Shown here: in pieces, positions 8,101-16,405 of the stretch
How the letters are laid out: every line of letters begins with the position of its first letter
How positions within the stretch are numbered: the stretch's first letter is position 1
Origin: Burkholderiales bacterium
GTDB taxonomy: Bacteria; Pseudomonadota; Gammaproteobacteria; Burkholderiales; Nitrosomonadaceae
Direction of reading: 5' to 3'
Assembly (NCBI GenBank): GCA_024235795.1
Contig: JACKLR010000003.1
Span: 1 to 64,000 of the forward strand
Length of the DNA stretch: 64,000 bases
The notes under the pieces: generated by a model
Told to the model about the DNA's origin: nothing
Seen by the model: only the letters and a program-made list of their open reading frames with translations
Database searches by the model: none
Position numbers and translations under genes: made by a program

Positions 8101-9586
8101 ATGAAACATATTGACCAGTGCTATCTTTGGTCAACCGATGAACCCGCTCACCCGCCGCATCAATCAACTCGACTTGCAACGGCATTTTACCCAGTGCATG
8201 CGTTGCACAGGACAGGCAAGGATCATAAGCGCGCACTGCGACTTCCAGATGATTCAGCAAGGCTTCGGTAATTTCGCGCCCGTCGAAATATTTGTCGGCC
8301 ACAATGCGAATGGATTCGTTCATCGCCTGGTTGTTACTGGTAGTTGATACGATCAGGTTTGCCCGGGTGATAATGCCTTCATCGTTGACCTGATAGTGGT
8401 GGAATAAAGTGCCTCTGGGTGCCTCAATGACACCGATGCCTTCATGACGCCTGTCACCTTTCTCAGCGACCAGTTCGGTTCCGGTAATATCGGGATCGTG
8501 AAGCAGGTTCTGGATCGATTCGGCACAGTGCAAAGCCTCGATCATGCGCGCCCAGTGGTAGGCAAGCGTGCTGTGTATCGGTTTGTCATGGCCATACGCC
8601 CTGAAACGCTTGCGCTCAGCTTCAGCGCGCGGTGTCGAAATGCGGTCACAGTTATTGACGCGCGCAAGCGGGCCGACACGGTACCAGCCGCGATCATTTC
8701 CAAGCTGATGCAAATATGGAAATTTCATGTAACTCCAGGAACGCACTTCCTCGCGCAAAATCTGTCGATAATCGCAATAGTCGAATTGATCGAAAATAAA
8801 CGCGCCGTCGGGATAACGCGCACGCAAACCGCCGTGGTAAAACTCCAGTTCGCCTTTTTCGCCGGTCAGACAGAGATAATTGGAAGGGAAAGTGGCAAAA
8901 TCGGCATGTTCGGGATTGGCCGTATGAATCTGTTCATTCAGCTTTACGGCGTTCCCGCTCCATAGCAGTATATTTTCAATATCGGTCAGCAAGGCATCGC
9001 GCCAGCCGGTTGTCAGCGGTTTATTCATGCCGCCGGGCAGCGTCCCGGTGCCATGGACACGCTTGCCAGTAATTGCTTCAATAATCTGTTGGCCATATTT
9101 ACGAAGCTTTACGCCCTGCAGCGCAATTTCGGGATGTTTTTCCAGCACACCCATGATATTGCGCCGCACGGGATCGCTGCCAAAACCAAACAAAAAGTCA
9201 GGTGAAGTCAGATGAAAGAAATGCAGTGCATGCGATTGCAGAATTTGACCGAAATGCAGCAGGCGGCGCAATTTGGTTGCCGTTGGCGTCAGCCGGTCAA
9301 CACCGGCCAGTTGGTCGACTGCCTTGGCCGCCGCCAGTTGATGACTGACGGGACAGATGCCGCATAAACGCTGCACGAAAAAAGGCACTTCCCAGTAGGG
9401 CCGGCCTTGAATAAATTTTTCAAAACCACGGAATTCGACAATATGGAAACGCGCTTCCCGGATATGATTGTCGCTATCCAGCAGCAGCGTGATTTTCCCA
9501 TGCCCTTCAACGCGCGTTACGGGATCAATGGCAATACGGCGCGTACTTTTATCAGAAGGTGATATTGATGATTGACCGGTTTTCAT
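8099..9586 (-). CDS. hoxH: NAD-reducing [NiFe] hydrogenase, large subunit
   Basis: A 495-residue catalytic subunit that binds the NiFe(CN)2CO centre. The N-terminal ligand motif is RLCGICPVSHQLA with C75 and C78; the C-terminal motif is DPCLSCATH with C457 and C460. After H463 there is a 32-residue tail, as expected of a precursor cut by an endopeptidase (HoxW in other organisms); the enzyme is therefore probably functional once processed. The gene lies 11 nt after hoxY and is last in hoxFUYH. The set matches the cytosolic, NAD-linked group 3d hydrogenases. No hoxW, hypA-F or nickel transporter gene is in the window, so maturation genes must be elsewhere. The product would couple H2 oxidation to NAD reduction, or the reverse. 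Confidence 0.96.
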   Translation of the reverse strand: MKTGQSSISPSDKSTRRIAIDPVTRVEGHGKITLLLDSDNHIREARFHIVEFRGFEKFIQGRPYWEVPFFVQRLCGICPVSHQLAAAKAVDQLAGVDRLTPTATKLRRLLHFGQILQSHALHFFHLTSPDFLFGFGSDPVRRNIMGVLEKHPEIALQGVKLRKYGQQIIEAITGKRVHGTGTLPGGMNKPLTTGWRDALLTDIENILLWSGNAVKLNEQIHTANPEHADFATFPSNYLCLTGEKGELEFYHGGLRARYPDGAFIFDQFDYCDYRQILREEVRSWSYMKFPYLHQLGNDRGWYRVGPLARVNNCDRISTPRAEAERKRFRAYGHDKPIHSTLAYHWARMIEALHCAESIQNLLHDPDITGTELVAEKGDRRHEGIGVIEAPRGTLFHHYQVNDEGIITRANLIVSTTSNNQAMNESIRIVADKYFDGREITEALLNHLEVAVRAYDPCLSCATHALGKMPLQVELIDAAGERVHRLTKDSTGQYVS

Positions 9587-9597
9587 ATTCGGATGCC

Positions 9598-10140
9598 TTA
9601 ATCGTAATGCAGTTTTTCACCGGTCATTTGTGGTGCTTTCCCATCCAATAATGGCAACAGCAACTGTAAAAACGCATCTGCCGGTGGCGGACAGCCGGGC
9701 AGGAAATAATCGATTTTCACTACATCACCGACCGGGTAGACTTTATCCAGCAATAACGGCAGTTCTGTATCGTCTGGAATTTGTGGATTTGTGATTCCCG
9801 CTCCATGAAGATAGGCTTCCTCGAGACAGTCACGCAAATCAAAATAATTTCGCATCGCGGGTACACCGCCTGTAATGGCGCAAGCACCGACAGCGACCAG
9901 AATCTTGCAATTGGCGCGGAATTCTCGCAATACATGCACATTCTCTGCGGTACAAACACCGCCTTCAATCAAACCGATATCGCTGGGTTCACAGTGTTTG
10001 ACATCGGTAAATGGCGAACGATTGAATTCAATATATTCACTCAGTATCGCCAGCTTTTCATCCATATCCAGAAAAGACATATGGCAACCAAAACATCCGG
10101 CCAGTGAAGTTGTGGCTATTTTGACTTTGTGGTCAGTCAT
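9598..10140 (-). CDS. hoxY: NAD-reducing [NiFe] hydrogenase, small subunit
   Basis: A 180-residue protein carrying the proximal Fe-S cluster. Cysteine motifs expected of HoxY are present: LAGCFGCHMSF near the N-terminus, EGGVCTAENVH, VGACAITGG and FLPGCPPPAD near the C-terminus. The longest frame begins at 10188, but the family start is MTDHKVKIATTSLAGC at 10140, whose ATG overlaps the hoxU stop by 8 nt, typical of coupled translation. It pairs with HoxH to form the hydrogenase half of the complex. It lacks the long C-terminal domain and Tat signal of membrane-bound hydrogenase small subunits, consistent with a cytoplasmic enzyme. Confidence 0.95.
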   Translation of the reverse strand: MTDHKVKIATTSLAGCFGCHMSFLDMDEKLAILSEYIEFNRSPFTDVKHCEPSDIGLIEGGVCTAENVHVLREFRANCKILVAVGACAITGGVPAMRNYFDLRDCLEEAYLHGAGITNPQIPDDTELPLLLDKVYPVGDVVKIDYFLPGCPPPADAFLQLLLPLLDGKAPQMTGEKLHYD

Positions 10141-10873
10141 TGCCGTGTTCTTTATGTTCTGGAACATGTTCATCAAAGGCAACATCACTGATCATGTGCT
10201 GATCGTAAATTCGCCTGCCGATAGGCGCGACATATCCCTTTTCCTTGATCAGTATCGCACCTACGGGGCAAATATTTGCCGCCACATCATCAACGGCAAT
10301 ATCGCTGTCACCCAGCTTGCCACTGACTGTATTGACAATCAGATGTGCATGAATTCCACGCCCTGCGATTGCAAATACGTTTTTGCCGTCGATTTCGCGG
10401 CTGGCGCGGACACATAAATCGCATAAAATACAGCGACTGCGATCCAGCAAAACAGCCGGGTGCGACGCATCCATTTCACGGCGCGGATTAAATTGCGGAT
10501 AGTGCTCATCACGCATGCCGAGATAATACCCCATCGCCTGAAGCTTGCAATTACCCGATTTTTCACACGATGGGCAGATGTGATTCCCTTCGACAAACAG
10601 CATTTGAGTTATCGCCATGCGTGCGGCATTCAGTTCCGGCGTCTGATTGCGGATCTGTTGCCCGGGCTGAGCCTGCGTCGTACACGCTGTAACATCTTTG
10701 CCATTTAATTCAACAACGCATAACCGGCAGTTTCCCGAAGGCGTCAACCCTGGATAATGGCACAAATGCGGAATATAAATTTTTGCGGACAAGGCCGCAT
10801 CCATGATCGTCTGCCCCGCTTTGAAATGAATTTCCGTGCCGTCTATAGTAATCGTATGCTCGTTATTCGCCAT
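10133..10873 (-). CDS. hoxU: NAD-reducing hydrogenase diaphorase subunit, Fe-S protein
   Basis: A 246-residue homologue of the N-terminal part of NuoG. It has a [2Fe-2S] domain (HLCHYPGLTPSGNCRLCVVE plus a further Cys in VTACTTQ), a NuoG-type CxxCxxxxxC region (HICPSCEKSGNCKLQ), and a ferredoxin-like cluster region with CILCDLCVRASRE and NICPVGAI. It carries electrons between HoxF and HoxY. The gene lies between hoxF and hoxY, 24 nt after hoxF and overlapping hoxY by 8 nt, the standard order in hoxFUYH operons. All cluster ligands I looked for are present. Confidence 0.95.
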   Translation of the reverse strand: MANNEHTITIDGTEIHFKAGQTIMDAALSAKIYIPHLCHYPGLTPSGNCRLCVVELNGKDVTACTTQAQPGQQIRNQTPELNAARMAITQMLFVEGNHICPSCEKSGNCKLQAMGYYLGMRDEHYPQFNPRREMDASHPAVLLDRSRCILCDLCVRASREIDGKNVFAIAGRGIHAHLIVNTVSGKLGDSDIAVDDVAANICPVGAILIKEKGYVAPIGRRIYDQHMISDVAFDEHVPEHKEHGND

Positions 10874-10897
10874 CTTACTATCTACTCTCTTACCGCA

Positions 10898-12664
10898 CTA
10901 CTCCAGATGCGCATCTGCGTCATCACGTCCCGTCATTTTTCGTGCCGCCGCCAATGCCGCATCAAGGTCTATCTGCGGCGTAAACGTTTTTTGCGTTAAC
11001 CGTTTCTCAAAGCGTTCAGAAAATTGCTGCAGACTGTCCAGGATATGGTTGGCTGCCGTATGTCCAAGACCACAATGCGAATAGCGCTTGACGAGGGCAC
11101 TTAATTGTTTAATTTCATGTATATCCAGTGGCGTTGCGCGTCCATCCATTATTTTCTGCAAACTGTTTGTCAGCAGACTGGTGCCCACGCGGCAGGGCGT
11201 ACAGAATCCGCAGCTCTCATGCGCAAAAAAACGGGCGAAATTCTGATTTACTGACAACAGGTCACAGTTTTCTCCAAATATCAGGAATGAACCACCGGTC
11301 GATAAATCCTCAAAACTGATTTGCCGGGAAAAATCTTTCCTGGCGACCATTGTTCCGGCTGGCCCGCCAATTTGCACCGCCTGAACATTGTCTGCGCCAC
11401 AATCATCCAGCACCTGTTGAATACTGACACCGTAAGGATACTCATAAACACCGGGTATCCGGCAATCACCGCTGACACTCAGAATCTTGCTCCCGGTTGA
11501 TTCTTTCGTGCCCATGGACTTGAACCAGCCGCTGCCGTTTTTTGCGATATGTGTTGCGGCAATAAATGTCTCGACATTGTTGACAACGGTAGGCTGGCCC
11601 AGATAACCGTGGGTTACCGGAAAAGGCGGACGAATCTGGGGAATTCCGGGTTTGCCCTCCAGTGATTCGATCAGCGCGGATTCTTCGCCGCAGATATACG
11701 CACCCGCACCGACCACAATTTCAATATCGAAATCGAATCCGGCCTGCTCGAGTATGGATTGCCCCAACAGGTTCTTCGCATACCGGCGTTTAAGCACATT
11801 TTGCAGATGGCCCAGCAGATAACGGTATTCCCCCCGCAAATAAAGATATCCCTTTTTGGCCCCAATGACATAGGCGCATATGGCCATACCCTCAAACAGC
11901 GCGTCTGCATTATTTTCCAGCAATACACGATCCTTGAACGTGCCGGGCTCCCCTTCGTCTGCGTTACAAACAACATAGCGCGCCTCACCCGTCGCGTCGC
12001 GGCAAAACTGCCACTTCTTGCCGGTACCGAACCCTGCGCCGCCACGTCCGCGCAAACCGGAATCAATAATGTGATTGAGTATTTGTTGTGGCGCGCTGAC
12101 CAGCACTTTTTTTAAACTGCTTCCAGGTTGTAGCGTTTCACTGAGCAACAGTCCATGTTTTTGGATGCTGGACTCAACCCGGAACCATTCAACCGGCCAT
12201 TGTTCAAGCGGTTTTTGTTCCGAGATCAAACAGGAAATCTGCGTTATTCTTTCGTCATCAAGCCTGGCCAGCGGCATGCCATTAATCAGCATGGATGCGC
12301 CATGATCGCACATACCGGTACAGGAAGTCTCGCCGACACTTACCCATCCATCTTCGCGTGTTTTTCCGGTTACAACCGATAATAGCCGGCAAATTTTCTC
12401 CAACAGATTAAGCTGACCGACCTGGTATCCACAACTGGTGCAATTGCTGAACTGGATATGATAACGGCCTACAGGTTCCAGGTAAAAAAATGAATAAAAA
12501 CTGACAACTGAAGCAACCTGGCTGACCGACATCTTGAATTCATCGGCAACCAGCGTCATTGATTCGGCCGAAATGTGACGCTCGGTATGCTGAATTTCAT
12601 ATAACCTGTGCAGCACATGCGACGCATTGAAATCAACACAATGATTAGAATATTGATTCATCAT
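10898..12664 (-). CDS. hoxF: NAD-reducing hydrogenase diaphorase subunit, NuoE-NuoF fusion
   Basis: A 588-residue NADH-binding subunit. Residues about 15-150 are NuoE-like, with cysteines in NCTSCGYQ and ETSCTGMC for a [2Fe-2S] cluster. The rest is NuoF-like: the glycine-rich FMN/NAD segments GLRGRGGAGFGTGKKWQ and GAGAYICGEESALIESLEG, then a [4Fe-4S] site formed by ESCGFCTPCRVG and a later Cys in YSHCGLGH. Fusion of the NuoE part matches the soluble hydrogenase HoxF of Ralstonia-type organisms rather than the cyanobacterial type with separate HoxE. It is the first hox gene, 59 nt downstream of a DUF1614 gene. No good ribosome binding site is seen before the MMNQ start. Confidence 0.95.
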   Translation of the reverse strand: MMNQYSNHCVDFNASHVLHRLYEIQHTERHISAESMTLVADEFKMSVSQVASVVSFYSFFYLEPVGRYHIQFSNCTSCGYQVGQLNLLEKICRLLSVVTGKTREDGWVSVGETSCTGMCDHGASMLINGMPLARLDDERITQISCLISEQKPLEQWPVEWFRVESSIQKHGLLLSETLQPGSSLKKVLVSAPQQILNHIIDSGLRGRGGAGFGTGKKWQFCRDATGEARYVVCNADEGEPGTFKDRVLLENNADALFEGMAICAYVIGAKKGYLYLRGEYRYLLGHLQNVLKRRYAKNLLGQSILEQAGFDFDIEIVVGAGAYICGEESALIESLEGKPGIPQIRPPFPVTHGYLGQPTVVNNVETFIAATHIAKNGSGWFKSMGTKESTGSKILSVSGDCRIPGVYEYPYGVSIQQVLDDCGADNVQAVQIGGPAGTMVARKDFSRQISFEDLSTGGSFLIFGENCDLLSVNQNFARFFAHESCGFCTPCRVGTSLLTNSLQKIMDGRATPLDIHEIKQLSALVKRYSHCGLGHTAANHILDSLQQFSERFEKRLTQKTFTPQIDLDAALAAARKMTGRDDADAHLE

Positions 12665-12723
12665 ACAGGCAGTATAGCGGCAATTTATGCAACATTACAA
12701 AAAGACCGAATTGTTTCTCATCA

Positions 12724-13392
12724 TCAGGCCAATATCGCCGCCACAATGCCGGTAATAAAAATGCCGTCAAAAGTGCCTGCCCCGCCGATGGACGCATGCG
12801 GCGCACCTAACCGGGGGATTGATTTCAAATGCAGCAGGTCCGCACCTATCAGTACACCCAGCGTCCCACTGATGTAAGCCAACGGAGCGCTTTGTTCAGG
12901 TTCCAGATAAATACCCACCAGTGCTGCGCTGATCGGCGCAATCAATACGGGCATACCAATTCCGATTCCAGGAATGGGACGACTAAAGTAATAACTGACA
13001 ACTGCGACAATCGTGATACCGATCAGGGTGGCAATCAGGGTTAACTCACTATTTGCAAAAAGATAAACAGAAAGTGCTGTGGGTATCAGGCAACCACCCA
13101 GGTTCACCGAAATCAGCGTTTCATTCCGGAATGGCTGTAGCGGTATTCTGAAAATTCCCCATTGCTTCTGCTGCACTATTTGCGAGGGAAAGGCATCTGA
13201 CTTGATGCGGAAAACAGGAATATTGACCACGCTTCCAAACAGTGAAAGCATCAAAATTATCAAGCCCAGCAGAGGCGGTACATTTAGCTTCTCAAATGCA
13301 AAAACAAGTAATTCCAGCTGGATTAGGATCGATAGAAATACCAGCAGAACAAGAAAAAGAATCAAATGAGCGGGTGAAAATTGGTTTTTCAT
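12724..13392 (-). CDS. DUF1614 family membrane protein
   Basis: A 222-residue polytopic membrane protein with about six to seven hydrophobic spans, beginning with one at residues 10-35. The glycine-rich segment RPIPGIGIGMPVLIAP and the ending GGAGTFDGIFITGIVAAILA match the DUF1614 family, whose function is unknown. It is 59 nt upstream of hoxF on the same strand, so it could be the first gene of the hydrogenase operon. A role in nickel or cofactor transport can be imagined, but nothing in the sequence shows it. Confidence 0.82.
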   Translation of the reverse strand: MKNQFSPAHLILFLVLLVFLSILIQLELLVFAFEKLNVPPLLGLIILMLSLFGSVVNIPVFRIKSDAFPSQIVQQKQWGIFRIPLQPFRNETLISVNLGGCLIPTALSVYLFANSELTLIATLIGITIVAVVSYYFSRPIPGIGIGMPVLIAPISAALVGIYLEPEQSAPLAYISGTLGVLIGADLLHLKSIPRLGAPHASIGGAGTFDGIFITGIVAAILA

Positions 13393-13703
13393 CTTGTGAT
13401 CAACATCGCAGTACTTACCGAGTATGTAACCCTGTGTAATTTTGGAAATAACTCAAAATAGAAATAGTTGCCATCACAGATTTTGTCAGCTTTTCACAGG
13501 CTGTTAAAAAACGTTTTCGAGGCTGCCGATACACACGCAAAAACAGGAAAAAAGCGGATTTTATGCATGATATGCGCATTCTAAACCTGTTTTTAACGTA
13601 GCGGCAGCGCAGATAGCCTTTCAACGTCTCTGATAAAGATCTTGAAGTAGACAACCAATATGCCGTTATAGATTGAACATTTAACGTATATATAAATGTA
13701 CCA
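13393..13703. other. Intergenic region between DUF1614 and HDOD genes
   Basis: No convincing gene. A minus-strand frame of 79 codons overlaps a large hairpin and looks spurious. The region holds the divergent promoters and the hairpin repeat listed separately. Confidence 0.55.
13522..13608. repeat. Large imperfect hairpin, MITE- or REP-like
   Basis: Two sets of perfect arms are nested: GCTGCCG at 13522-13528 with CGGCAGC at 13602-13608, and AAAAACAGG at 13539-13547 with CCTGTTTTT at 13586-13594. The flanks (GGCTGTTAAAAAACGTT before, AGCCTTTCAACGT after) can extend the pairing weakly. This could be a small non-autonomous repeat or a structured RNA. I saw no second copy in the window. Confidence 0.55.
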
Positions 13704-14573
13704 ATGAATCCAAAAATAATTGTAAAAAATATCAGCGTCGTTTATTCATCACCAGAAGTTACATCAAAGATTAAACAAATAATAGACTCAGAAGAGTATA
13801 GTAACTCAGAATTAACAACCCTGATTCTTTGTGACCCGGCATTAACTGTACAGATTTTGCGGTTGGCCAATAGGCCTGATTATGGTTTTTCACGAAAAAT
13901 TGATACTGTATCGCGCGCAATTTCAATTATTGGCAAAGAAAAGCTTTACACGCTCGTTTCTGCAGCAGCAGATTTTCAAACTGTTTCAGATATTTCTCAA
14001 GAACCTGCCCGAATGGAGTCGCTCTGGTATCGCAGTATCGCATGTGGTGTCATCGCACATTTACTTGCCATCAAGATGCATCGCAAAGAAAAAGAACGCT
14101 TTTTTATTGCCGGATTGTTACACGCTATCGGTAAATTTGTATTGCTTACTCAATATCCGAATGAATCTACTGAAGTATTGCGTCTCAGTGGCTTGGGCGA
14201 AGATGCCGTTATTGCCGCAGAACGCGAAATCTTCGGTTTTACTCATGCCGAATTAGGCGCTGAGCTCCTTAAGCAATGGCAATTACCCGAGAGTATATGG
14301 CAACCGGTCAAATTCCAGTTTGATCCGCTAAACAGGGATGCTTCAAAAATGGATGCTAGCATCCTTCATGTTGCCATAAGAATGGCCTGCAATATTGAAC
14401 CAATATCTCTCCAAAATCAAAATTATGCTGAAATGAAGCCAAAATATAATATAGAGGCTTGGAAACAATTAGGCTTAAACACTGACATTATTTATCCGAC
14501 AGTCGCGGAAACAAGCTTACAGATACTTGATATTTTAATCATGATAAAGCCCGAAGTTGTGACAATTTATTAG
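13704..14573 (+). CDS. HDOD-domain signalling protein, copy A
   Basis: A 289-residue single-domain HDOD protein. Family features are visible: the opening helices with LTTLILCDPALTVQILRLAN, the region RAISIIGKEKLYTL, and the GLLHAIGKFVLLTQYP segment, which retains H-x-x-G in place of the catalytic HD. HDOD proteins are related to HD phosphohydrolases but usually lack enzyme activity and work in signal networks for stress, motility or competence. It closely resembles the second HDOD protein at 15161-16015 along its whole length, so the pair arose by duplication. The MEKHLA gene lies between them on the opposite strand. Confidence 0.9.
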   Translation: MNPKIIVKNISVVYSSPEVTSKIKQIIDSEEYSNSELTTLILCDPALTVQILRLANRPDYGFSRKIDTVSRAISIIGKEKLYTLVSAAADFQTVSDISQEPARMESLWYRSIACGVIAHLLAIKMHRKEKERFFIAGLLHAIGKFVLLTQYPNESTEVLRLSGLGEDAVIAAEREIFGFTHAELGAELLKQWQLPESIWQPVKFQFDPLNRDASKMDASILHVAIRMACNIEPISLQNQNYAEMKPKYNIEAWKQLGLNTDIIYPTVAETSLQILDILIMIKPEVVTIY

Positions 14574-14584
14574 TTTTCAGTATA

Positions 14585-15055
14585 TTACAAGAATCGCCAT
14601 GTTGAAAATGTTGCCGCCTGGCCAATAGCAGTTCTATCCGGTTTAATGACGTTCCAGATAATTGCATGATCAACAAAAAATCGTTTCCCGGTCCGTGAAA
14701 TCCTGACACCACGATAATCTGAGATATAACCTTGTTTTTTTGCCTGCAGCAACATTCTTGCCCGTTCTTCTCGATTTACCGGCTCTGCAGTTAAACGAGA
14801 AGGCGTCTGTGTAAATTGACGCCAGTCCATCTCCCACAGATTTAACGCCACCCGATTGCCATAATTAAGTACCGGATCATCCTGTAGCGCATGGGAAACG
14901 ACAACAAAAGAGCAATTAAACAAATACTCTGCCTGGTCGTAGGAGGAACCTTTTCTTGGTATTAATTCGTGTTTTATCCAGTGGGCATAACTATCTAACA
15001 AATATTGACACCACAGCAACATTTGAGGACTCTCCCAATCGGTTTGTTTCGTCAT
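14585..15055 (-). CDS. MEKHLA-domain protein
   Basis: A 156-residue soluble protein that is almost entirely a MEKHLA domain, a PAS-related sensor fold. Recognised from FNCSFVVVSHALQDDPVLNY (about 47-66), the LNLWEMDWRQFTQTPSRLTA block and the C-terminal FFVDHAIIWNVI segment. Usual length for stand-alone MEKHLA proteins. Ligand and partners are unknown. It is convergent with the first HDOD gene (11 nt between stops) and divergent from the second, so it might belong to the same signalling module. Confidence 0.86.
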   Translation of the reverse strand: MTKQTDWESPQMLLWCQYLLDSYAHWIKHELIPRKGSSYDQAEYLFNCSFVVVSHALQDDPVLNYGNRVALNLWEMDWRQFTQTPSRLTAEPVNREERARMLLQAKKQGYISDYRGVRISRTGKRFFVDHAIIWNVIKPDRTAIGQAATFSTWRFL

Positions 15056-15160
15056 TTTTTGCCTTATTCAAGAAACAGAATAAAAAGTCTAACTTAATTT
15101 CAAAATTCAAAACAATCTTAGTCTTCTAAAATATTCAAACAAAAATCAACTGAGGTTTTT

Positions 15161-16015
15161 ATGGAACCACATGCTGTCGCAGCAAGCGTTAAATCAATAT
15201 TTTCTTTGCCTGAGGTTGTTTTCAAAATTAATGAGCTCATCAACTCAGGCGATACCACCAATATTGAATTGGAACAAACCATTTTGAACGATCCGGCGTT
15301 AACCGCCAAATTATTAAAATTTGCGAATAGCGCTTATTTTGGATTTCCCAAAAAAATAGAAACTATTTCAAATGCAGTTGCGCTGATTGGGCACAGTGAA
15401 CTCCGTAATCTTGCCATTGCCACGTCAGTTACATCTGTTTTTAAAGGCATTCCATCAGATTTGGTAGACATGGAATCATTCTGGCATCATAGTGTCAGTA
15501 CAGGGGTCATTGCCCGATTAATGGCTTATGATGTTAATCGCAGAGAACGTATTTTCATAGCCGGATTATTACATGGTATTGGCAAATTGATTATGTTTAG
15601 TCAGTTTCCGGACGAATCTAGTAAAATTCTGAGCGCCAGCAATCACGATGAAGAAGCTATGATCATTGCCGAGCGGCAAATTTTTGGTTTCACCTACGCT
15701 GACCTCAGCGCGGCTTTTCTGGATGAATGGAGTTTGCCTGAAAGTATCTGGAAAATCGTTGAATCTCAACTTGATCCCGCCAAGGCTGTTCAATCAAAAA
15801 CCGAGGCTTACATTCTGCATTTGGCAGTTAAAATCGCGGGTCATAAACAAAATCATCAAAATCGCGAAATCAATTTTGATGATTTACAGTCTTTGTGTAA
15901 ACCAGAAATATGGGATAACCTGGGACTTAACACCGAAGTAATAGAACTCATAAATACCGTTGCCGAACTTCAGATTAGCGATATGTTTAATTGCATCAAA
16001 CCCTGTGCAACCTAA
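15161..16015 (+). CDS. HDOD-domain signalling protein, copy B
   Basis: A 284-residue paralogue of the HDOD protein at 13704. Shared blocks include LEQTILNDPALTAKLLKFAN, AVALIGHSELRNL, RRERIFIAGLLHGIGKLIMF and ERQIFGFTYADL. The catalytic HD dyad is replaced (HGIG), so it is most likely a signalling adaptor rather than an enzyme. The start at 15161 is the ATG after GAGGTTTTT. Its stop codon is directly followed by the decayed IS91 element, but the C-terminus aligns with copy A to the end, so the protein is probably not truncated. Confidence 0.9.
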   Translation: MEPHAVAASVKSIFSLPEVVFKINELINSGDTTNIELEQTILNDPALTAKLLKFANSAYFGFPKKIETISNAVALIGHSELRNLAIATSVTSVFKGIPSDLVDMESFWHHSVSTGVIARLMAYDVNRRERIFIAGLLHGIGKLIMFSQFPDESSKILSASNHDEEAMIIAERQIFGFTYADLSAAFLDEWSLPESIWKIVESQLDPAKAVQSKTEAYILHLAVKIAGHKQNHQNREINFDDLQSLCKPEIWDNLGLNTEVIELINTVAELQISDMFNCIKPCAT

Positions 16016-16016
16016 C

Positions 16017-16405
16017 AAATAAGGTTAGATTGTGCGCGCAAAGCAAATGAGAACGGCGGTGGAATGCGCATTTTGACAATTTTCATGGTGCTCCCACAGC
16101 ACCGGCACTTGAATTCAGGACGTTTTCTCAGCCATGCCAGGGCTTGATTCGGATTCACACCGATCAAATCCCAGTTTGCGAGCACGTCGAAAATCTTTTG
16201 GCAACACATGCTGGAGGACCAGCTACAGAAAGCTGACGCCAGGGGTCGCTTTTAGTATCATCTGTTTTGTCTTACTGTTTTGGTAACGAAAAGTCACCCT
16301 TACCATCTTGGCAAGCGCCTGATGGTCGCTTGCCAGCTTCGAATGCCGATATTGTGCCAGGTACTCGGACTCGAAGGTTCTAATAATCGAGGACAAGCGC
16401 ATCAT
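16017..16405 (-). pseudogene. IS91-family transposase, internally deleted relic
   Basis: Fragments of an IS91-type rolling-circle transposase in more than one frame. From 16405 the N-terminal block MMRLSSIIRTFESEYLAQY is visible, then about 20 codons later the sequence jumps to VRVTFRYQNSKTKQMILKA, which normally belongs to the middle of the protein, followed by an in-frame stop; LVLQHVLPKDF continues after it. The C-terminal zinc-like block FKCRCCGSTMKIVKMRIPPP lies at about 16050-16110. The catalytic core is deleted. Its ATG overlaps the stop of the recombinase relic (ATGA), the usual arrangement in elements with an accessory recombinase. Confidence 0.82.

Noticed and set aside
13415..13654. 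Minus-strand 79-codon frame before the first HDOD gene
   Set aside because: Overlaps the nested hairpin repeat and has no ribosome binding site or recognisable pattern.
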